The position numbers and the translations under genes are program-made. From Pseudomonas sp. ABC1 (GTDB lineage Bacteria; Pseudomonadota; Gammaproteobacteria; Pseudomonadales; Pseudomonadaceae), in the NCBI RefSeq assembly GCF_013395055.1, contig NZ_CP058349.1, positions 2,478,001 to 2,542,000 of the forward strand: 64,000 bases of DNA. The letters are read 5' to 3'. Shown one piece after another: positions 18,231 to 27,126 of the stretch (position 1 is its first letter; the number at the start of each line of letters is the position of its first letter). The notes below the pieces were generated by a model that saw nothing but the letters and a program-made list of their open reading frames with translations, ran no database searches and was not told the origin of the DNA.

Positions 18231-20723
18231 ATGACACGTCAACACCATCCCCTGTCCCGGCAGGTCCGCCAGGCCCTGCTGCTCGGCCTCCTGGGCGCGC
18301 CATTGGCCGGCTTGCCGGGTGTCGCCCTGGCCGCTGGCGAAGTGGTCAGCTACAGCATCCAGGCCGGGAGCCTGAGCCAGGCCCTGACCCGCTTCGCCGC
18401 CGAAGCCGGGATTACCCTGCAGTTCTCCCCTGACCTGACCGACGGCCTGGTATCACCTGGTCTGAAGGGTGGCTACAGCGTGGAGCAGGGACTGGCGCAA
18501 TTGCTGGTCAATACCCGCCTGCATGCGGTCGCCCAGGGCAATGGTGTGTATGTGTTGATGTCGATGGTTGAGCAGGCGCAGGGGGAGAAGGGAATCCAGT
18601 TGCCCGACCTGGCGGTCAGCGCCAGGAGGACACAGAGTGCGACTACCGAGTATTCAGGCAGCTACGGTAGCAGCACCGGCACTACGGCATTGCCCTTCAA
18701 TGCCTCCCTGCGCGAGACGCCGCAGTCCGTCAGTGTGATTACCCGGCAGATGCTGGATGACAAAAAGATCGACAACCTGATCGATGTCGTAGAGCACACG
18801 CCAGGGCTGTCGATCAGCCGCTACGAGAGCAACCGTGGCAGCATGTTTTCCCGCGGTTTCAAGATCGAGAACTACCTGATCGATGGGGTGCCCACGACCA
18901 TCGACGAGCAGTGGAGCGCCGGCGAGATCCTGAACGGCACGTCGATCTATGACCGTGTCGAAGTGCTGCGCGGCTCCGACGGCCTGATGACCGGCGTGGG
19001 CAACCCGTCCGCGGTGATCAACATGGTGCGCAAGCGAGCGGACAGCAAGGAGCTCAAGGGCAGCGTATCGGTGGAGGGGGGAAGCTGGTCGCATTATGGT
19101 GCCAGCCTAGACGTCAGTGCGCCGCTCAGCCCGAGTGGCGGTACGCGTGGCCGATTGGTGCTGGACCATGACCAGGAGGACAGCCATGTCGACTACCTGG
19201 AAAGCCGCAAGGATGTGTTCTACGGCACGCTGGAGCAGGACATTGGCGACAGCACCCTGCTTTCCGTCGGGTATTCCCTGCAGAAGGACGACACCAATGG
19301 CCCGACATGGGGCGGGCTGCCAGCCTGGACCATGAATGGCGACTACAGCGAAGTCGTTGCCCTGAAGACCAAGCGCAGCCAGGGCGTCTCGCCAGACTGG
19401 ACATACTGGAATAGCGAATACAGCAACTGGTTCGTCGAGGCCGAGCATCGCTTCAACGACAACTGGAAGGCGCGGGCGCGCTACACCCGTGGCGAGCGCG
19501 AGTCGGAGGCAAAGATCGCCATGCTGTACAGCTATCCGGTGGACCCGGAGAGCGGCAAGTCCGGCATCTACTATGCGTTCCCTGGCTTCGTCTACAAGTC
19601 CTTCGTTGCCGGCTATGCAGGCATCTACTACGTCGAGAACGTCAAGAACGATGTCAACCTGCAGGTCGATGGAAGCTTCCAGTTGCTCGGTCGAAACCAT
19701 GAAGTCGCGTTCGGTTACGATCGCTCCAAGGAGCGTTTCACCGCGGATAGCCGGCCGGGCAGCATACATCCCGACGATATTCCCGGTTTTCGCGAGTTCA
19801 ACGGCCATGTCGCAGAGCCGGAGTACTGGTTCCGGCGCAACAACAAGAAGCACGAGATCACCCAGGAAGCCTTCTATGCGGCCAGCCGCATCGAGTTGGC
19901 CGATCCGCTCAAGCTGATCGTCGGCGGGCGCCTGATCGACTATCAGGTCGACGATATCAAGACATCCGCCAACAGCTTCGAATCCAATGATGAAGTGGTG
20001 CCTTATGTCGGTCTGGTGCTCGACCTGACCCGCCAGGTTTCCGCCTATGCCAGCTACACCAGCATCTTCCAGCCGCAGAACTACCGGGACATTGGCAACA
20101 AGTTGCTAGCGCCTATCGAGGGCAATACCTACGAGGCGGGCCTCAAGGGCATGTTCTTCGACGACCGCCTGAGCGCCAGCCTGTCCGTCTACCGGATGGA
20201 GCAGGACAATGTGGCGCAGTCCATCGGCCAGGCCCCGGACGATCCGACCCGGCAGGCCTACAAGAGCATCGACGGGGTGGTCAGCAAGGGCTATGAGGCG
20301 GAGATCGCCGGCGAAATCACGGACAACTGGCAGGTCTATGCCGGTTACAGCCAGTTCAAGGCACGGGATGCCAAGGGCAATGACGTCAACTCGCTGATTC
20401 CGCGCCGGCAACTCACCACCTTCACCAGCTACCGCTTGCCTGGTGCCCTGAATGCCCTGACCGTCGGCGGCGGTGTGCGCTGGCAGAGCAAGGTCTGGGT
20501 CCATCAGTCCATGGCGAAGGCGCTGGGGGTGCCGAAGCTGGAGCAGGAGTCTTATGCGATCGTGGACCTGATGGCCCGCTACCAGGTGGACGACAACTGG
20601 TCGGCGCAGCTCAACATCAAGAACGCCCTGGACAAGAAATACTTCGCGCCCACCGAGGACGGCCTGCAGCTCTACTGGCAGGAGCCGCGCAATGCCGAAC
20701 TCAGTGTGAAATACCAATTCTGA
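18231..20723 (+). CDS. TonB-dependent siderophore receptor with STN signalling domain
   Basis: The 830-residue outer-membrane receptor has a signal peptide ending near AGLPGVALAA, an STN domain (about residues 40-105, YSIQAGSLSQALTRFAAEAG) that contacts FecR, a plug domain (about 150-265, ETPQSVSVITRQMLDD ... RVEVLRGSDGLMTGVGNPS) and a 22-strand barrel ending in KYQF with terminal Phe. The arrangement sigma-FecR-receptor implies autoinduction by the cognate ferric siderophore. The FpvA/FoxA/FhuE-type plug suggests a ferrioxamine-, coprogen- or pyoverdine-class ligand, but the ligand cannot be fixed. The chosen ATG at 18231 follows AAGGA; the frame extends upstream only within fecR. Confidence 0.94.
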   Translation: MTRQHHPLSRQVRQALLLGLLGAPLAGLPGVALAAGEVVSYSIQAGSLSQALTRFAAEAGITLQFSPDLTDGLVSPGLKGGYSVEQGLAQLLVNTRLHAVAQGNGVYVLMSMVEQAQGEKGIQLPDLAVSARRTQSATTEYSGSYGSSTGTTALPFNASLRETPQSVSVITRQMLDDKKIDNLIDVVEHTPGLSISRYESNRGSMFSRGFKIENYLIDGVPTTIDEQWSAGEILNGTSIYDRVEVLRGSDGLMTGVGNPSAVINMVRKRADSKELKGSVSVEGGSWSHYGASLDVSAPLSPSGGTRGRLVLDHDQEDSHVDYLESRKDVFYGTLEQDIGDSTLLSVGYSLQKDDTNGPTWGGLPAWTMNGDYSEVVALKTKRSQGVSPDWTYWNSEYSNWFVEAEHRFNDNWKARARYTRGERESEAKIAMLYSYPVDPESGKSGIYYAFPGFVYKSFVAGYAGIYYVENVKNDVNLQVDGSFQLLGRNHEVAFGYDRSKERFTADSRPGSIHPDDIPGFREFNGHVAEPEYWFRRNNKKHEITQEAFYAASRIELADPLKLIVGGRLIDYQVDDIKTSANSFESNDEVVPYVGLVLDLTRQVSAYASYTSIFQPQNYRDIGNKLLAPIEGNTYEAGLKGMFFDDRLSASLSVYRMEQDNVAQSIGQAPDDPTRQAYKSIDGVVSKGYEAEIAGEITDNWQVYAGYSQFKARDAKGNDVNSLIPRRQLTTFTSYRLPGALNALTVGGGVRWQSKVWVHQSMAKALGVPKLEQESYAIVDLMARYQVDDNWSAQLNIKNALDKKYFAPTEDGLQLYWQEPRNAELSVKYQF

Positions 20724-20739
20724 CCTGCCGGGTCAGTGC

Positions 20740-20770
20740 AAGGCTGCCATGCAGGCCATGGCAGCCTTTT
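20740..20770 (+). terminator. Intrinsic terminator after siderophore receptor gene
   Basis: A 12-bp stem (AAGGCTGCCATG with CATGGCAGCCTT), five-base loop, then TTTTGC. It should limit transcription into the PepSY gene. Confidence 0.85.
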
Positions 20771-20812
20771 GCTTTTACCGATTCATGACTGGTTTGCTGG
20801 GAAGGCCCGCGT

Positions 20813-21937
20813 TTGCGCATACAGGAAAAGAAAACCCACTCCCGCTGGTATCGGGCGAACCTGTGGATCCATCGCTGGATCAGCCTGTTCGTCGCATTGC
20901 CGTTCGCCATTCTCTGTGTGACGGGGGTGGTGCTGATCTTCCATGAGGAGATCGAGCATCTTGCGGGCTCGGCTCCCCAGGCTGTCCAGTCAGGGGGGCA
21001 AGCGCCACGGCCACTGATGGAGTCGATCGCCGTGGCCGAACGGGCACACCCCGGGGAGCGTGTGCAGAGCGCCACGCTGGATGCGGAGCATTTCCCCGGG
21101 TTGGTGCTGCTGGGGCTGCTCAAGGACGGTGACAGCTTCCAACAGGCCCGCTGGGTGTACGCCGACATCGCCCAGGCGAAACTGGTCGAGCAGCCTGCCT
21201 TCGATGAAACGCTGATGGGATTTCTTCTCGAACTGCATGCGCAGTGGTTCCTGGGCACCATCGGCGAGCTGATCGGTGCGCTCATCGCCCTGCTGGTGCT
21301 GCTGTCGCTGGTGTCGGGGGTGGTGGTGTATGCCCCTTATATAAAGAAGTTCCTGTTCGGCATCATCCGCACCAGCAAGGGCAAGCGGCTGTTCCAGCTC
21401 GACCTGCACAACCTGATCGGCTCGGTCGTGCTCGGCTGGGCCTTCATCGTCACCCTGACGGGTGTCCTGCTGGGGTTCGGCACGGTGGCGATCGGTGTCT
21501 GGCAATTGACTGAGCTCGATGCCCTGCGGCAGCAATACCCGCAGGAAAGTCCGGCTCCCCTGCTGGCCGCGCCGGACCTTGACCGGGTCTATGCCGCTGC
21601 CGCCGAGGCGGCCGAGGGCTGGAATCCCACCACGGTGCTTTTCCCTGGCTCGGAGTACTCGACACCTCGGCATTACCTGGTGCTGTTGCAGGGTGGCCAT
21701 GGGTTCGACGAGAAGATGCTGCAGCTTGCCCTGGTCGATGCGCACAGCTTCGACGTGGCCAGGCTCATGCAACTGCCGGTCTACCTGAAAGCGATCCTGC
21801 TGTCCCAGCCGCTGCACTTCGGCGATTACGGTGGCCTGCCGCTGAAAATCCTCTGGGCCTTGTGCACGCTGCTGACCCTGTTCATCACCCTGAACGGCGC
21901 CTGGCTGTGGTGGGCGAAGCGCAGGAAAATCAACTAG
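20813..21937 (+). CDS. PepSY-associated TM protein (iron-uptake accessory)
   Basis: The 374-residue inner-membrane protein has four main spans (near residues 22-46, 145-170, 195-225 and 345-365) with the family motifs WIHRWISLFVALPFAILCVTG and LHNLIGSVVLGWAFIVTLTG. Members of the PepSY_TM family sit beside TonB receptors and are thought to reduce or release iron from siderophores at the inner membrane. The start is TTG at 20813, supported by GGGAAGG seven bases upstream; no in-frame ATG precedes the first span. The conserved His residues in the first (IHRW) and later spans could bind haem or metal. Confidence 0.87.
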   Translation: MRIQEKKTHSRWYRANLWIHRWISLFVALPFAILCVTGVVLIFHEEIEHLAGSAPQAVQSGGQAPRPLMESIAVAERAHPGERVQSATLDAEHFPGLVLLGLLKDGDSFQQARWVYADIAQAKLVEQPAFDETLMGFLLELHAQWFLGTIGELIGALIALLVLLSLVSGVVVYAPYIKKFLFGIIRTSKGKRLFQLDLHNLIGSVVLGWAFIVTLTGVLLGFGTVAIGVWQLTELDALRQQYPQESPAPLLAAPDLDRVYAAAAEAAEGWNPTTVLFPGSEYSTPRHYLVLLQGGHGFDEKMLQLALVDAHSFDVARLMQLPVYLKAILLSQPLHFGDYGGLPLKILWALCTLLTLFITLNGAWLWWAKRRKIN

Positions 21938-21947
21938 GAGCCTGCTC

Positions 21948-22121
21948 ATGCGGCTGTGGAATCGTTTGTACCTGGTGGTGCTGCTTGCGCTCCTGAGCGC
22001 GTTCGGCATCGTCATGATGCTGGTCGTGGACGGTGCCTGGGACAAGGCGCTGCTGCTGCTCGCGACCTTGCCCCTCTTGCTGGGCGGTTACCGTGGATTT
22101 CGCTTCAACAGGAAACGTTAG
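21948..22121 (+). CDS. Small membrane protein, 57 residues
   Basis: A short frame of 57 codons starts ATG at 21948 with AGGAG at 21936-21940, ten bases after the PepSY gene stop. The product reads MRLWNRLYLVVLLALLSAFG, then a charged turn (DGAWDK) and a second hydrophobic stretch, ending RGFRFNRKR. Two membrane spans with a positively charged tail are evident. I do not recognise a family. Its tight spacing and good ribosome site suggest it is translated with the PepSY protein and may be a small partner of it. Confidence 0.7.
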   Translation: MRLWNRLYLVVLLALLSAFGIVMMLVVDGAWDKALLLLATLPLLLGGYRGFRFNRKR

Positions 22122-22186
22122 ACGCTGCTCACGGCCTGCTGCGTGTCGATGGACTGCTCTGCGTTGCGTTTACCGTGCAACTGCCC

Positions 22187-22930
22187 TCAGCCTTCCCGCT
22201 CCGCGTCCTGGCTCTTGATCTGCTTGTGCTGGTCTTCGCTGCTGCCGTGCTTCCAGTAGCTGGAGATGTACAGGTCGCCGCGTTCGACCTGGCGCTCTTC
22301 CTTGAAGTGACGACGCAACTCGCGCATGGCACTGAATTCACAGGCGGCCCAGACGCTGACGCGCCCCGGCAGCCATTCGAGCTGGCGCACATGTTCGGCC
22401 AGCAGGCGGCTGTCCTCGCCCGGATGCGGATTGACCAGCCAATGGATGGCCAGGCCGGACGGGTGGCGCAGGGCCTGGATATCGGCCTTGTCGATGACTT
22501 CGATCACCGCGTGGCCACGGGCGTCCGGCGGCAATTGCTCGATGTTCACGCTCAGGGCCGGCAGGGCGGTCATGTCGCCGACCAGCAGGAACCAGTCGGC
22601 GTTGAAGTCGACCAGTTTCTTCGGGCCGGGGCCGCCGATCAGGATCGAGTCGCCAGGCCTGGCCTGGCTTGCCCAGGTCGAGGCCGGGCCGCCGTCCTCG
22701 TGCAGGACGAAGTCCACGTCGAACTCATCGGCTCGCTGCTGGCGCACGGTGTAGGTGCGCATCAGCCCGCGTGGGTTGTCGGCCTGCGGGAAGATCAGCT
22801 TGATGTAGGCGCTTTCCTGGTCGGCCGGGAAGTGCTCGGGGCCGGCGCCACCCAGGGTGACGCGCAGCATGTTGGGGGTGATGCGTTGCGTTGCGTTGAC
22901 GTGCAGGGTGCGCGGTGCGGGTCTGGACAT
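22187..22930 (-). CDS. Siderophore-interacting protein (FAD-dependent ferric-siderophore reductase, ViuB/SIP type)
   Basis: The 247-residue cytoplasmic flavoprotein has an FAD-binding barrel (about residues 8-115; LMRTYTVRQQRADEFDVDFVLH is the FAD motif R-x-Y-T) and a C-terminal NAD(P)H-type domain (about 120-235; WFLLVGDMTALPALSVNIEQL and VWAACEFSAMRELRRHF). It reduces ferric siderophores to release iron. The gene is read with the MarR gene just upstream (10-base gap), opposite to the receptor block, so it is probably derepressed by that MarR protein rather than directly by the FecI-type sigma. Confidence 0.93.
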   Translation of the reverse strand: MSRPAPRTLHVNATQRITPNMLRVTLGGAGPEHFPADQESAYIKLIFPQADNPRGLMRTYTVRQQRADEFDVDFVLHEDGGPASTWASQARPGDSILIGGPGPKKLVDFNADWFLLVGDMTALPALSVNIEQLPPDARGHAVIEVIDKADIQALRHPSGLAIHWLVNPHPGEDSRLLAEHVRQLEWLPGRVSVWAACEFSAMRELRRHFKEERQVERGDLYISSYWKHGSSEDQHKQIKSQDAEREG

Positions 22931-22940
22931 GGTGACCTCG

Positions 22941-23366
22941 TCATGTGTTCAGGTTGTTCGCCATCTGCCGGGCGAGTTGGATGAAGGTTTCCAGCTGTTC
23001 GTTCGTCAGGCCTTGGCTCATGCGGTGTGCCGCTTCGCTTTCCAGTACCTGCAACCGCTGCATCAGGGCTTCGCCCTGGGCGCTGAGGTGCAGGAGCTGG
23101 CTGCGGCGGTCTTGTGGGTTGTCCTGTTTGGCGATCAGTCCCCCGGCGAGCAGTTCGTTGAGCACCCGGGTGATCTGCGCCTTGTCGCGCCGCATCTGCT
23201 GTACCAGGTTCTGTGCGGTGCAATCGTGGGTATGGCTGATGAGTTTCAGGGTTCGTACGTGAGTGATGGGCAGGGCGATCCCGGCCTGCTGGATGGCGCG
23301 GCGCATGTGGGAGCGATAGGCGTGGGTCAGCTGTTGCAGCGGATCGGCCAGGTAACGGGTATGCAT
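22941..23366 (-). CDS. MarR-family transcriptional regulator
   Basis: A 141-residue winged-helix protein. The helix-turn-helix with wing spans about residues 50-95 (CTAQNLVQQMRRDKAQITRV, then LLAGGLIAKQDNPQDRRSQLLHLS), the DxRxxx wing being typical of MarR. It is the first gene of a two-gene unit with the siderophore reductase, and two palindromes lie just upstream of its start, so autoregulation is likely. The effector is unknown. Confidence 0.92.
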   Translation of the reverse strand: MHTRYLADPLQQLTHAYRSHMRRAIQQAGIALPITHVRTLKLISHTHDCTAQNLVQQMRRDKAQITRVLNELLAGGLIAKQDNPQDRRSQLLHLSAQGEALMQRLQVLESEAAHRMSQGLTNEQLETFIQLARQMANNLNT

Positions 23367-23380
23367 GCTGCACTCTTTCT

Positions 23381-23424
23381 GGTTGATAGAGTCAACTTAA
23401 TTGAAAAGGTTGATACTATCAACC
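23381..23424. promoter_or_regulatory. Paired MarR operators upstream of the marR-type gene
   Basis: A perfect palindrome GGTTGATACTATCAACC (23408-23424) and an imperfect copy GGTTGATAGAGTCAACT (23381-23397) are spaced 27 bases start to start, 15 bases upstream of the regulator start. The size and symmetry fit MarR dimers. Confidence 0.8.
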
Positions 23425-23592
23425 ATGTATTCGGTGAGGGATTGATGGCCTTTTGATGTGGCGCAGCTGAAGCCGGAGTAGCCGCCCTGTACCATGGAAG
23501 GAGTGCTGGCGCTGTCGCGATGGAGTAGGGTCTTGCCTGACACCGGCGGCCGGTTGCCCGCGCATGCCTCGATATGAAAAGGAGCGTCACCC

Positions 23593-25614
23593 ATGTTCTC
23601 GTTTTCCCGCCATCGATCCGGACGTGGCGCCGGTGCCGGTGTAGCGAATCTGGTTTGTTCCCAGGGGCAGTTGGCGCAGACGCTGGCGAGCGTGAAGCTG
23701 GCGCCGACCTATATCTGCGGCTTCGTCTCGCCCCATGTGGACATCGACGCGGTAGCGCGCCAATTGAGCCAGCGCTTTCCACAGGCGGCGATCAGCCTGA
23801 GCAGCACGGCGGGGGAACTGTCCAGCGAGGCCAGCAAGCTCTATTGCGACACGAACGGGCAGTGGGACCGTGTCGTCCTGCAACTGTTCGATGCCAGTGT
23901 GATCGCGGCCGCCGAAGTGGTCATGGTGCCGCTGGAGAGCCAGGACATCCGTGGCCAGGGCGCGCGCCGCTCGCTGGCCGAACGGATCGCCCGCCTGACG
24001 GAAACCATCAAGCGGCTGTCGGTGGCGATGCCCATCGATTACCGCGACACCCTGGCCTACGTCAGCTTCGACGGCCTCAGTGCCTCGGAGTCGTTCTTCA
24101 TGGAAGCACTCTACGAATCGGGGCGCTTCCCCTGCCTGTTCGTCGGTGGCTCTGCGGGCGGCAAGCTGGACTTCGTCACCACCAGCATCCATGACGGCAA
24201 GCGCCGCTATGAAAACCATGCGCAGGTGGTGTTCCTGAAATGCGCCGCCGATGTGCGTTTCGGTGTGTTCAAGAGCCAGAACTTCGAGCCGACTTCCTTC
24301 AGCCTCAGCGTACTCAGCGCCTCGCTGGAGGACCGCTATATCAGCCAGGTGGTCGACCCGCAGGGCAACGTCCGTTCGATGGTGGCGGCGCTGTGCGACA
24401 AATTCGGCTGCGCGGCCCACGAGCTGGATGCACGGCTGGCCGATTACTCCTTCGCCATCCGCGTTGGCGATGAGTTGTTCGTGCGTTCCATCGCCCGTAT
24501 CGACCAGGCCAACGAGCGGGTGCACCTGTTCTGCGACGTGGCCTCCGGCGAAGAGCTGGTGATGGTCAAGCGCACGCCACTGATCGAGTCCACTCGCCGG
24601 GACTTCCAGCGCTTCATGCAGCACAAGCAGGGCCGGCCGCTGGTCGGGATGCTCAACGACTGCATCCTGCGGCGCTTGAACAACCAGCGTGAACTGGCGG
24701 GCATGGACGATGTGTTCCAGGGCATCCCGGTCAGCGGCTTTTCCACCTTTGGCGAAATCCTCGGCTTGAACCTCAACCAGACACTGACGGCGGTGTTCTT
24801 CTTCCAGGTCGGCCCCAAGGATGAGTTCCGCGATGCCTACACCGACAACTTCGTCGCCTACCATGGCGAGTTCAAGGCGTTTTTCCTGCGTCGGCAGATC
24901 AAGAAACTGACCGGGCTGAGCCAGGTGGTGATCCGCCAGATCGAGCAGTTCAAGTCCCGCGATTTCAGCAGCAGCCTCGACGTCAGCGGGCTGGACGAGG
25001 GCATTCGCCCGGTCTTCCACGGCCTGGCCGACCTGGGGCAGGTGCTCAACGATGCCCAGCGCCAACAGGAACTGGTCGACGGCGAACTGCGCAACTGCGC
25101 CCACGACCTGCACCAGTCGATGGACGACCTGACCGGCAATATCGGCCACCAGAGCGAGGTGATCGAGCAGGCCGACGGCTCGGTACGGCAACTGGTGAGC
25201 AAGGCCGAACAGGTGGTCGGCAGTGCCCGCGACCTGGCGCAGTCGAGCCAGCGTATCCAGTCGGTGGTGCAGGTGATCCAGCAGATCGCCGGGCAGACCA
25301 ACCTGCTGGCGCTGAACGCCGCCATCGAGGCGGCACGGGCGGGCGAGATGGGGCGCGGCTTCGCGGTGGTGGCCGACGAAGTGCGGCAACTGGCGGAGAA
25401 GACCCGGCAGAACGCCGAGGAAATCGGCAGCGACATCGATCAGCTCGCCGAGGCCATCCGCCTGGTGGCCGCGCATATCGAAACCCAGTCGGGCGATGTT
25501 GCGGCGCTGACCGACCTGCTCGACAGCTTGCAGGCCTCCAGCGGCTCGACCGCCGATACCTCGCGCCGCACCAAGGGGGTCGCCGATACCCTGATCGGCC
25601 TGACCAGCCGCTGA
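23593..25614 (+). CDS. Soluble chemoreceptor with FIST sensor domains
   Basis: The 673-residue protein has FIST_N (about residues 35-235; SLSSTAGELSSEASKLYC and LYESGRFPCLFVGGSAGGKLDF) and FIST_C (about 240-420; VSGFSTFGEILGLNLNQTLTAVFFF) followed by a coiled-coil methyl-accepting signalling domain (about 480-673) with the tip IAGQTNLLALNAAIEAARAG and RGFAVVADEVRQLAEKT. There is no membrane span, signal peptide or HAMP. FIST is inferred to bind small ligands such as amino acids. The MCP tip should engage CheW/CheA. The C-terminal helix is short, about half a normal cytoplasmic hairpin, with no CheR-tethering pentapeptide. It stands alone. Confidence 0.9.
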   Translation: MFSFSRHRSGRGAGAGVANLVCSQGQLAQTLASVKLAPTYICGFVSPHVDIDAVARQLSQRFPQAAISLSSTAGELSSEASKLYCDTNGQWDRVVLQLFDASVIAAAEVVMVPLESQDIRGQGARRSLAERIARLTETIKRLSVAMPIDYRDTLAYVSFDGLSASESFFMEALYESGRFPCLFVGGSAGGKLDFVTTSIHDGKRRYENHAQVVFLKCAADVRFGVFKSQNFEPTSFSLSVLSASLEDRYISQVVDPQGNVRSMVAALCDKFGCAAHELDARLADYSFAIRVGDELFVRSIARIDQANERVHLFCDVASGEELVMVKRTPLIESTRRDFQRFMQHKQGRPLVGMLNDCILRRLNNQRELAGMDDVFQGIPVSGFSTFGEILGLNLNQTLTAVFFFQVGPKDEFRDAYTDNFVAYHGEFKAFFLRRQIKKLTGLSQVVIRQIEQFKSRDFSSSLDVSGLDEGIRPVFHGLADLGQVLNDAQRQQELVDGELRNCAHDLHQSMDDLTGNIGHQSEVIEQADGSVRQLVSKAEQVVGSARDLAQSSQRIQSVVQVIQQIAGQTNLLALNAAIEAARAGEMGRGFAVVADEVRQLAEKTRQNAEEIGSDIDQLAEAIRLVAAHIETQSGDVAALTDLLDSLQASSGSTADTSRRTKGVADTLIGLTSR

Positions 25615-25626
25615 GGGCGCTGGGTT

Positions 25627-26430
25627 TCAGGGTTTGACGAAGCGCAGGGTGAAACGGTCCGATTCGCCGATGGCCTGGTAGCGGGCGCGGTCCTGGTCGC
25701 CATGGCGCAGGACCGGCGGCAGGGACCAGACGCCGCCCGCATGGTCCTTGGTGTCCCGGGGGTTGGCGTTGATCTCGCTGCGGGCGTCCAGCTTGAAGCC
25801 CGCGTCCGTGGCCAGGCGGATAACCGCCTCGGTCGGCAGGTAGCCGTTCTTTTCACTCTCCTCGGCGCTGGCGCCCTCGCGGGCACGGTGATCCACCACG
25901 CCGAGCACGCCGCCGGGCTTGAGCACAGCGTGGAAGGCACGGAAATAGGCTGGCGCGTTACCGGCCTGGGTCCAGTTGTGCACGTTGCGGAAGGTCAGCA
26001 CCACATCGGCGGACGCGGGTGCGCCGAACACCGGTGCAGCGGGCTTGAACTCCAGCCACTCGACCTTGCCGTAGCGCTCGGGGTCTGCCGCGTACTTGGC
26101 CTTGAGGCTTTCGGCACTCTTGCGGAAGTATTCGCCATCGGCCGGGTCGTGCACGGCGGCGACATACTGGCCTTGCGGTTTCAGCCAGGGTGCGAGGATC
26201 TCGCTGTACCAGCCGTTGCCGGGTGTGATCTCGATCACGCGCTGATCGTGACGGACGCCGAAGAACGCCAGCGTCTGCGCCGGGTGTCGCCAGTCATCAC
26301 GGGCGCGGTTTTCCGCCGAACGCCAGTCGCCGTCGATGTTCCGTTGCAGGCTTTCGTCGGTTGCGGATACCGTGCCATTGAAGCCGAGGAGCGCCAGTGC
26401 CAGGGCTCCGGTAAAAGCGTGTCTGCGCAT
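25627..26430 (-). CDS. Exported class I SAM-dependent methyltransferase-like protein
   Basis: The 267-residue product begins MRRHAFTGALALALLGFNGT followed by VSATDES, a signal peptide, yet the mature part is a Rossmann methyltransferase fold: RVIEITPGNGWYSEILAPWL (SAM glycine motif), ADVVLTFRNVHNW and a C-terminal DRFTLRFVKP. Family members in proteobacteria share this odd combination and are annotated as class I methyltransferases; a periplasmic protein would have no obvious SAM supply. The longer GTG start would hide the signal peptide and is rejected. It is convergent with the FIST receptor gene. Confidence 0.82.
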   Translation of the reverse strand: MRRHAFTGALALALLGFNGTVSATDESLQRNIDGDWRSAENRARDDWRHPAQTLAFFGVRHDQRVIEITPGNGWYSEILAPWLKPQGQYVAAVHDPADGEYFRKSAESLKAKYAADPERYGKVEWLEFKPAAPVFGAPASADVVLTFRNVHNWTQAGNAPAYFRAFHAVLKPGGVLGVVDHRAREGASAEESEKNGYLPTEAVIRLATDAGFKLDARSEINANPRDTKDHAGGVWSLPPVLRHGDQDRARYQAIGESDRFTLRFVKP

Positions 26431-26553
26431 GGAGGGGATTTCCAGTGAGGGGCCGGAATGGCACCCTACCACGGGTATTTCATTCCTATATCGTTGATCT
26501 TGTTAGATGCTTATTTCCTTATGGACTATGCAGCCGGATCACAGGAGAGCGCC

Positions 26554-27093
26554 ATGATTCGTGAAATCCTGAAAATGGGTGACGAGCGCCTGTTGCGGGT
26601 GGCCCAGCCGGTGCCCGAGGACTGGTTCGGCAGTCCTCGATTGCAGGCGCTGCTGGAGGACATGTTCGACACCATGCAGGCCGCCGGTGGCGTGGGGCTG
26701 GCGGCGCCGCAGATCGGCGTCGACCTGCAATTGGTGGTGTTCGGTTTCGAGCGCAGCGAGCGCTACCCGGATGCACCGGCGGTGCCGCGTACCATCCTGC
26801 TCAACCCGCTGATTACGCCGCTTTCACAGGCTCGCGATGACGGCTGGGAAGGTTGCCTGTCGGTGCCGGGGCTGCGTGGCCTGGTGCCGCGCTACCGGCA
26901 TATCCGCTACAGCGGTGTCGATCCGCAGGGGCAGCCCATCGAACGCGAGGCCGAGGGTTTCCATGCGCGGGTGGTGCAGCATGAGTGCGACCACCTGATC
27001 GGTCGCTTGTACCCCTCGCGCATCGAGGATTTCGGCAAGTTCGGTTTCACCGAGGTGCTGTTCCCAGGGCTTGACCCGGCCCAGGACGACTAG
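26554..27093 (+). CDS. def: Peptide deformylase (stand-alone paralogue)
   Basis: The 179-residue enzyme removes N-formyl groups from nascent proteins. All three motifs are present: GGVGLAAPQIG (residues 45-55), EGCLSVPG with metal ligand Cys101, and QHECDHLIG with His143, Glu144 and His147. AGGAG seven bases upstream supports the ATG at 26554 over a longer frame. It is not next to fmt, so it is probably a second deformylase besides the def-fmt copy expected elsewhere. Confidence 0.95.
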   Translation: MIREILKMGDERLLRVAQPVPEDWFGSPRLQALLEDMFDTMQAAGGVGLAAPQIGVDLQLVVFGFERSERYPDAPAVPRTILLNPLITPLSQARDDGWEGCLSVPGLRGLVPRYRHIRYSGVDPQGQPIEREAEGFHARVVQHECDHLIGRLYPSRIEDFGKFGFTEVLFPGLDPAQDD

Positions 27094-27126
27094 TCCGCTC
27101 ACCTGGGCCTGTCGCCAGAGGCTGGC

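Noticed and set aside
23587..25476. 629-codon open frame on the minus strand opposite the FIST receptor
   Set aside because: It is the shadow of a high-GC gene; its translation has no recognisable domain and is dominated by compositional residues.
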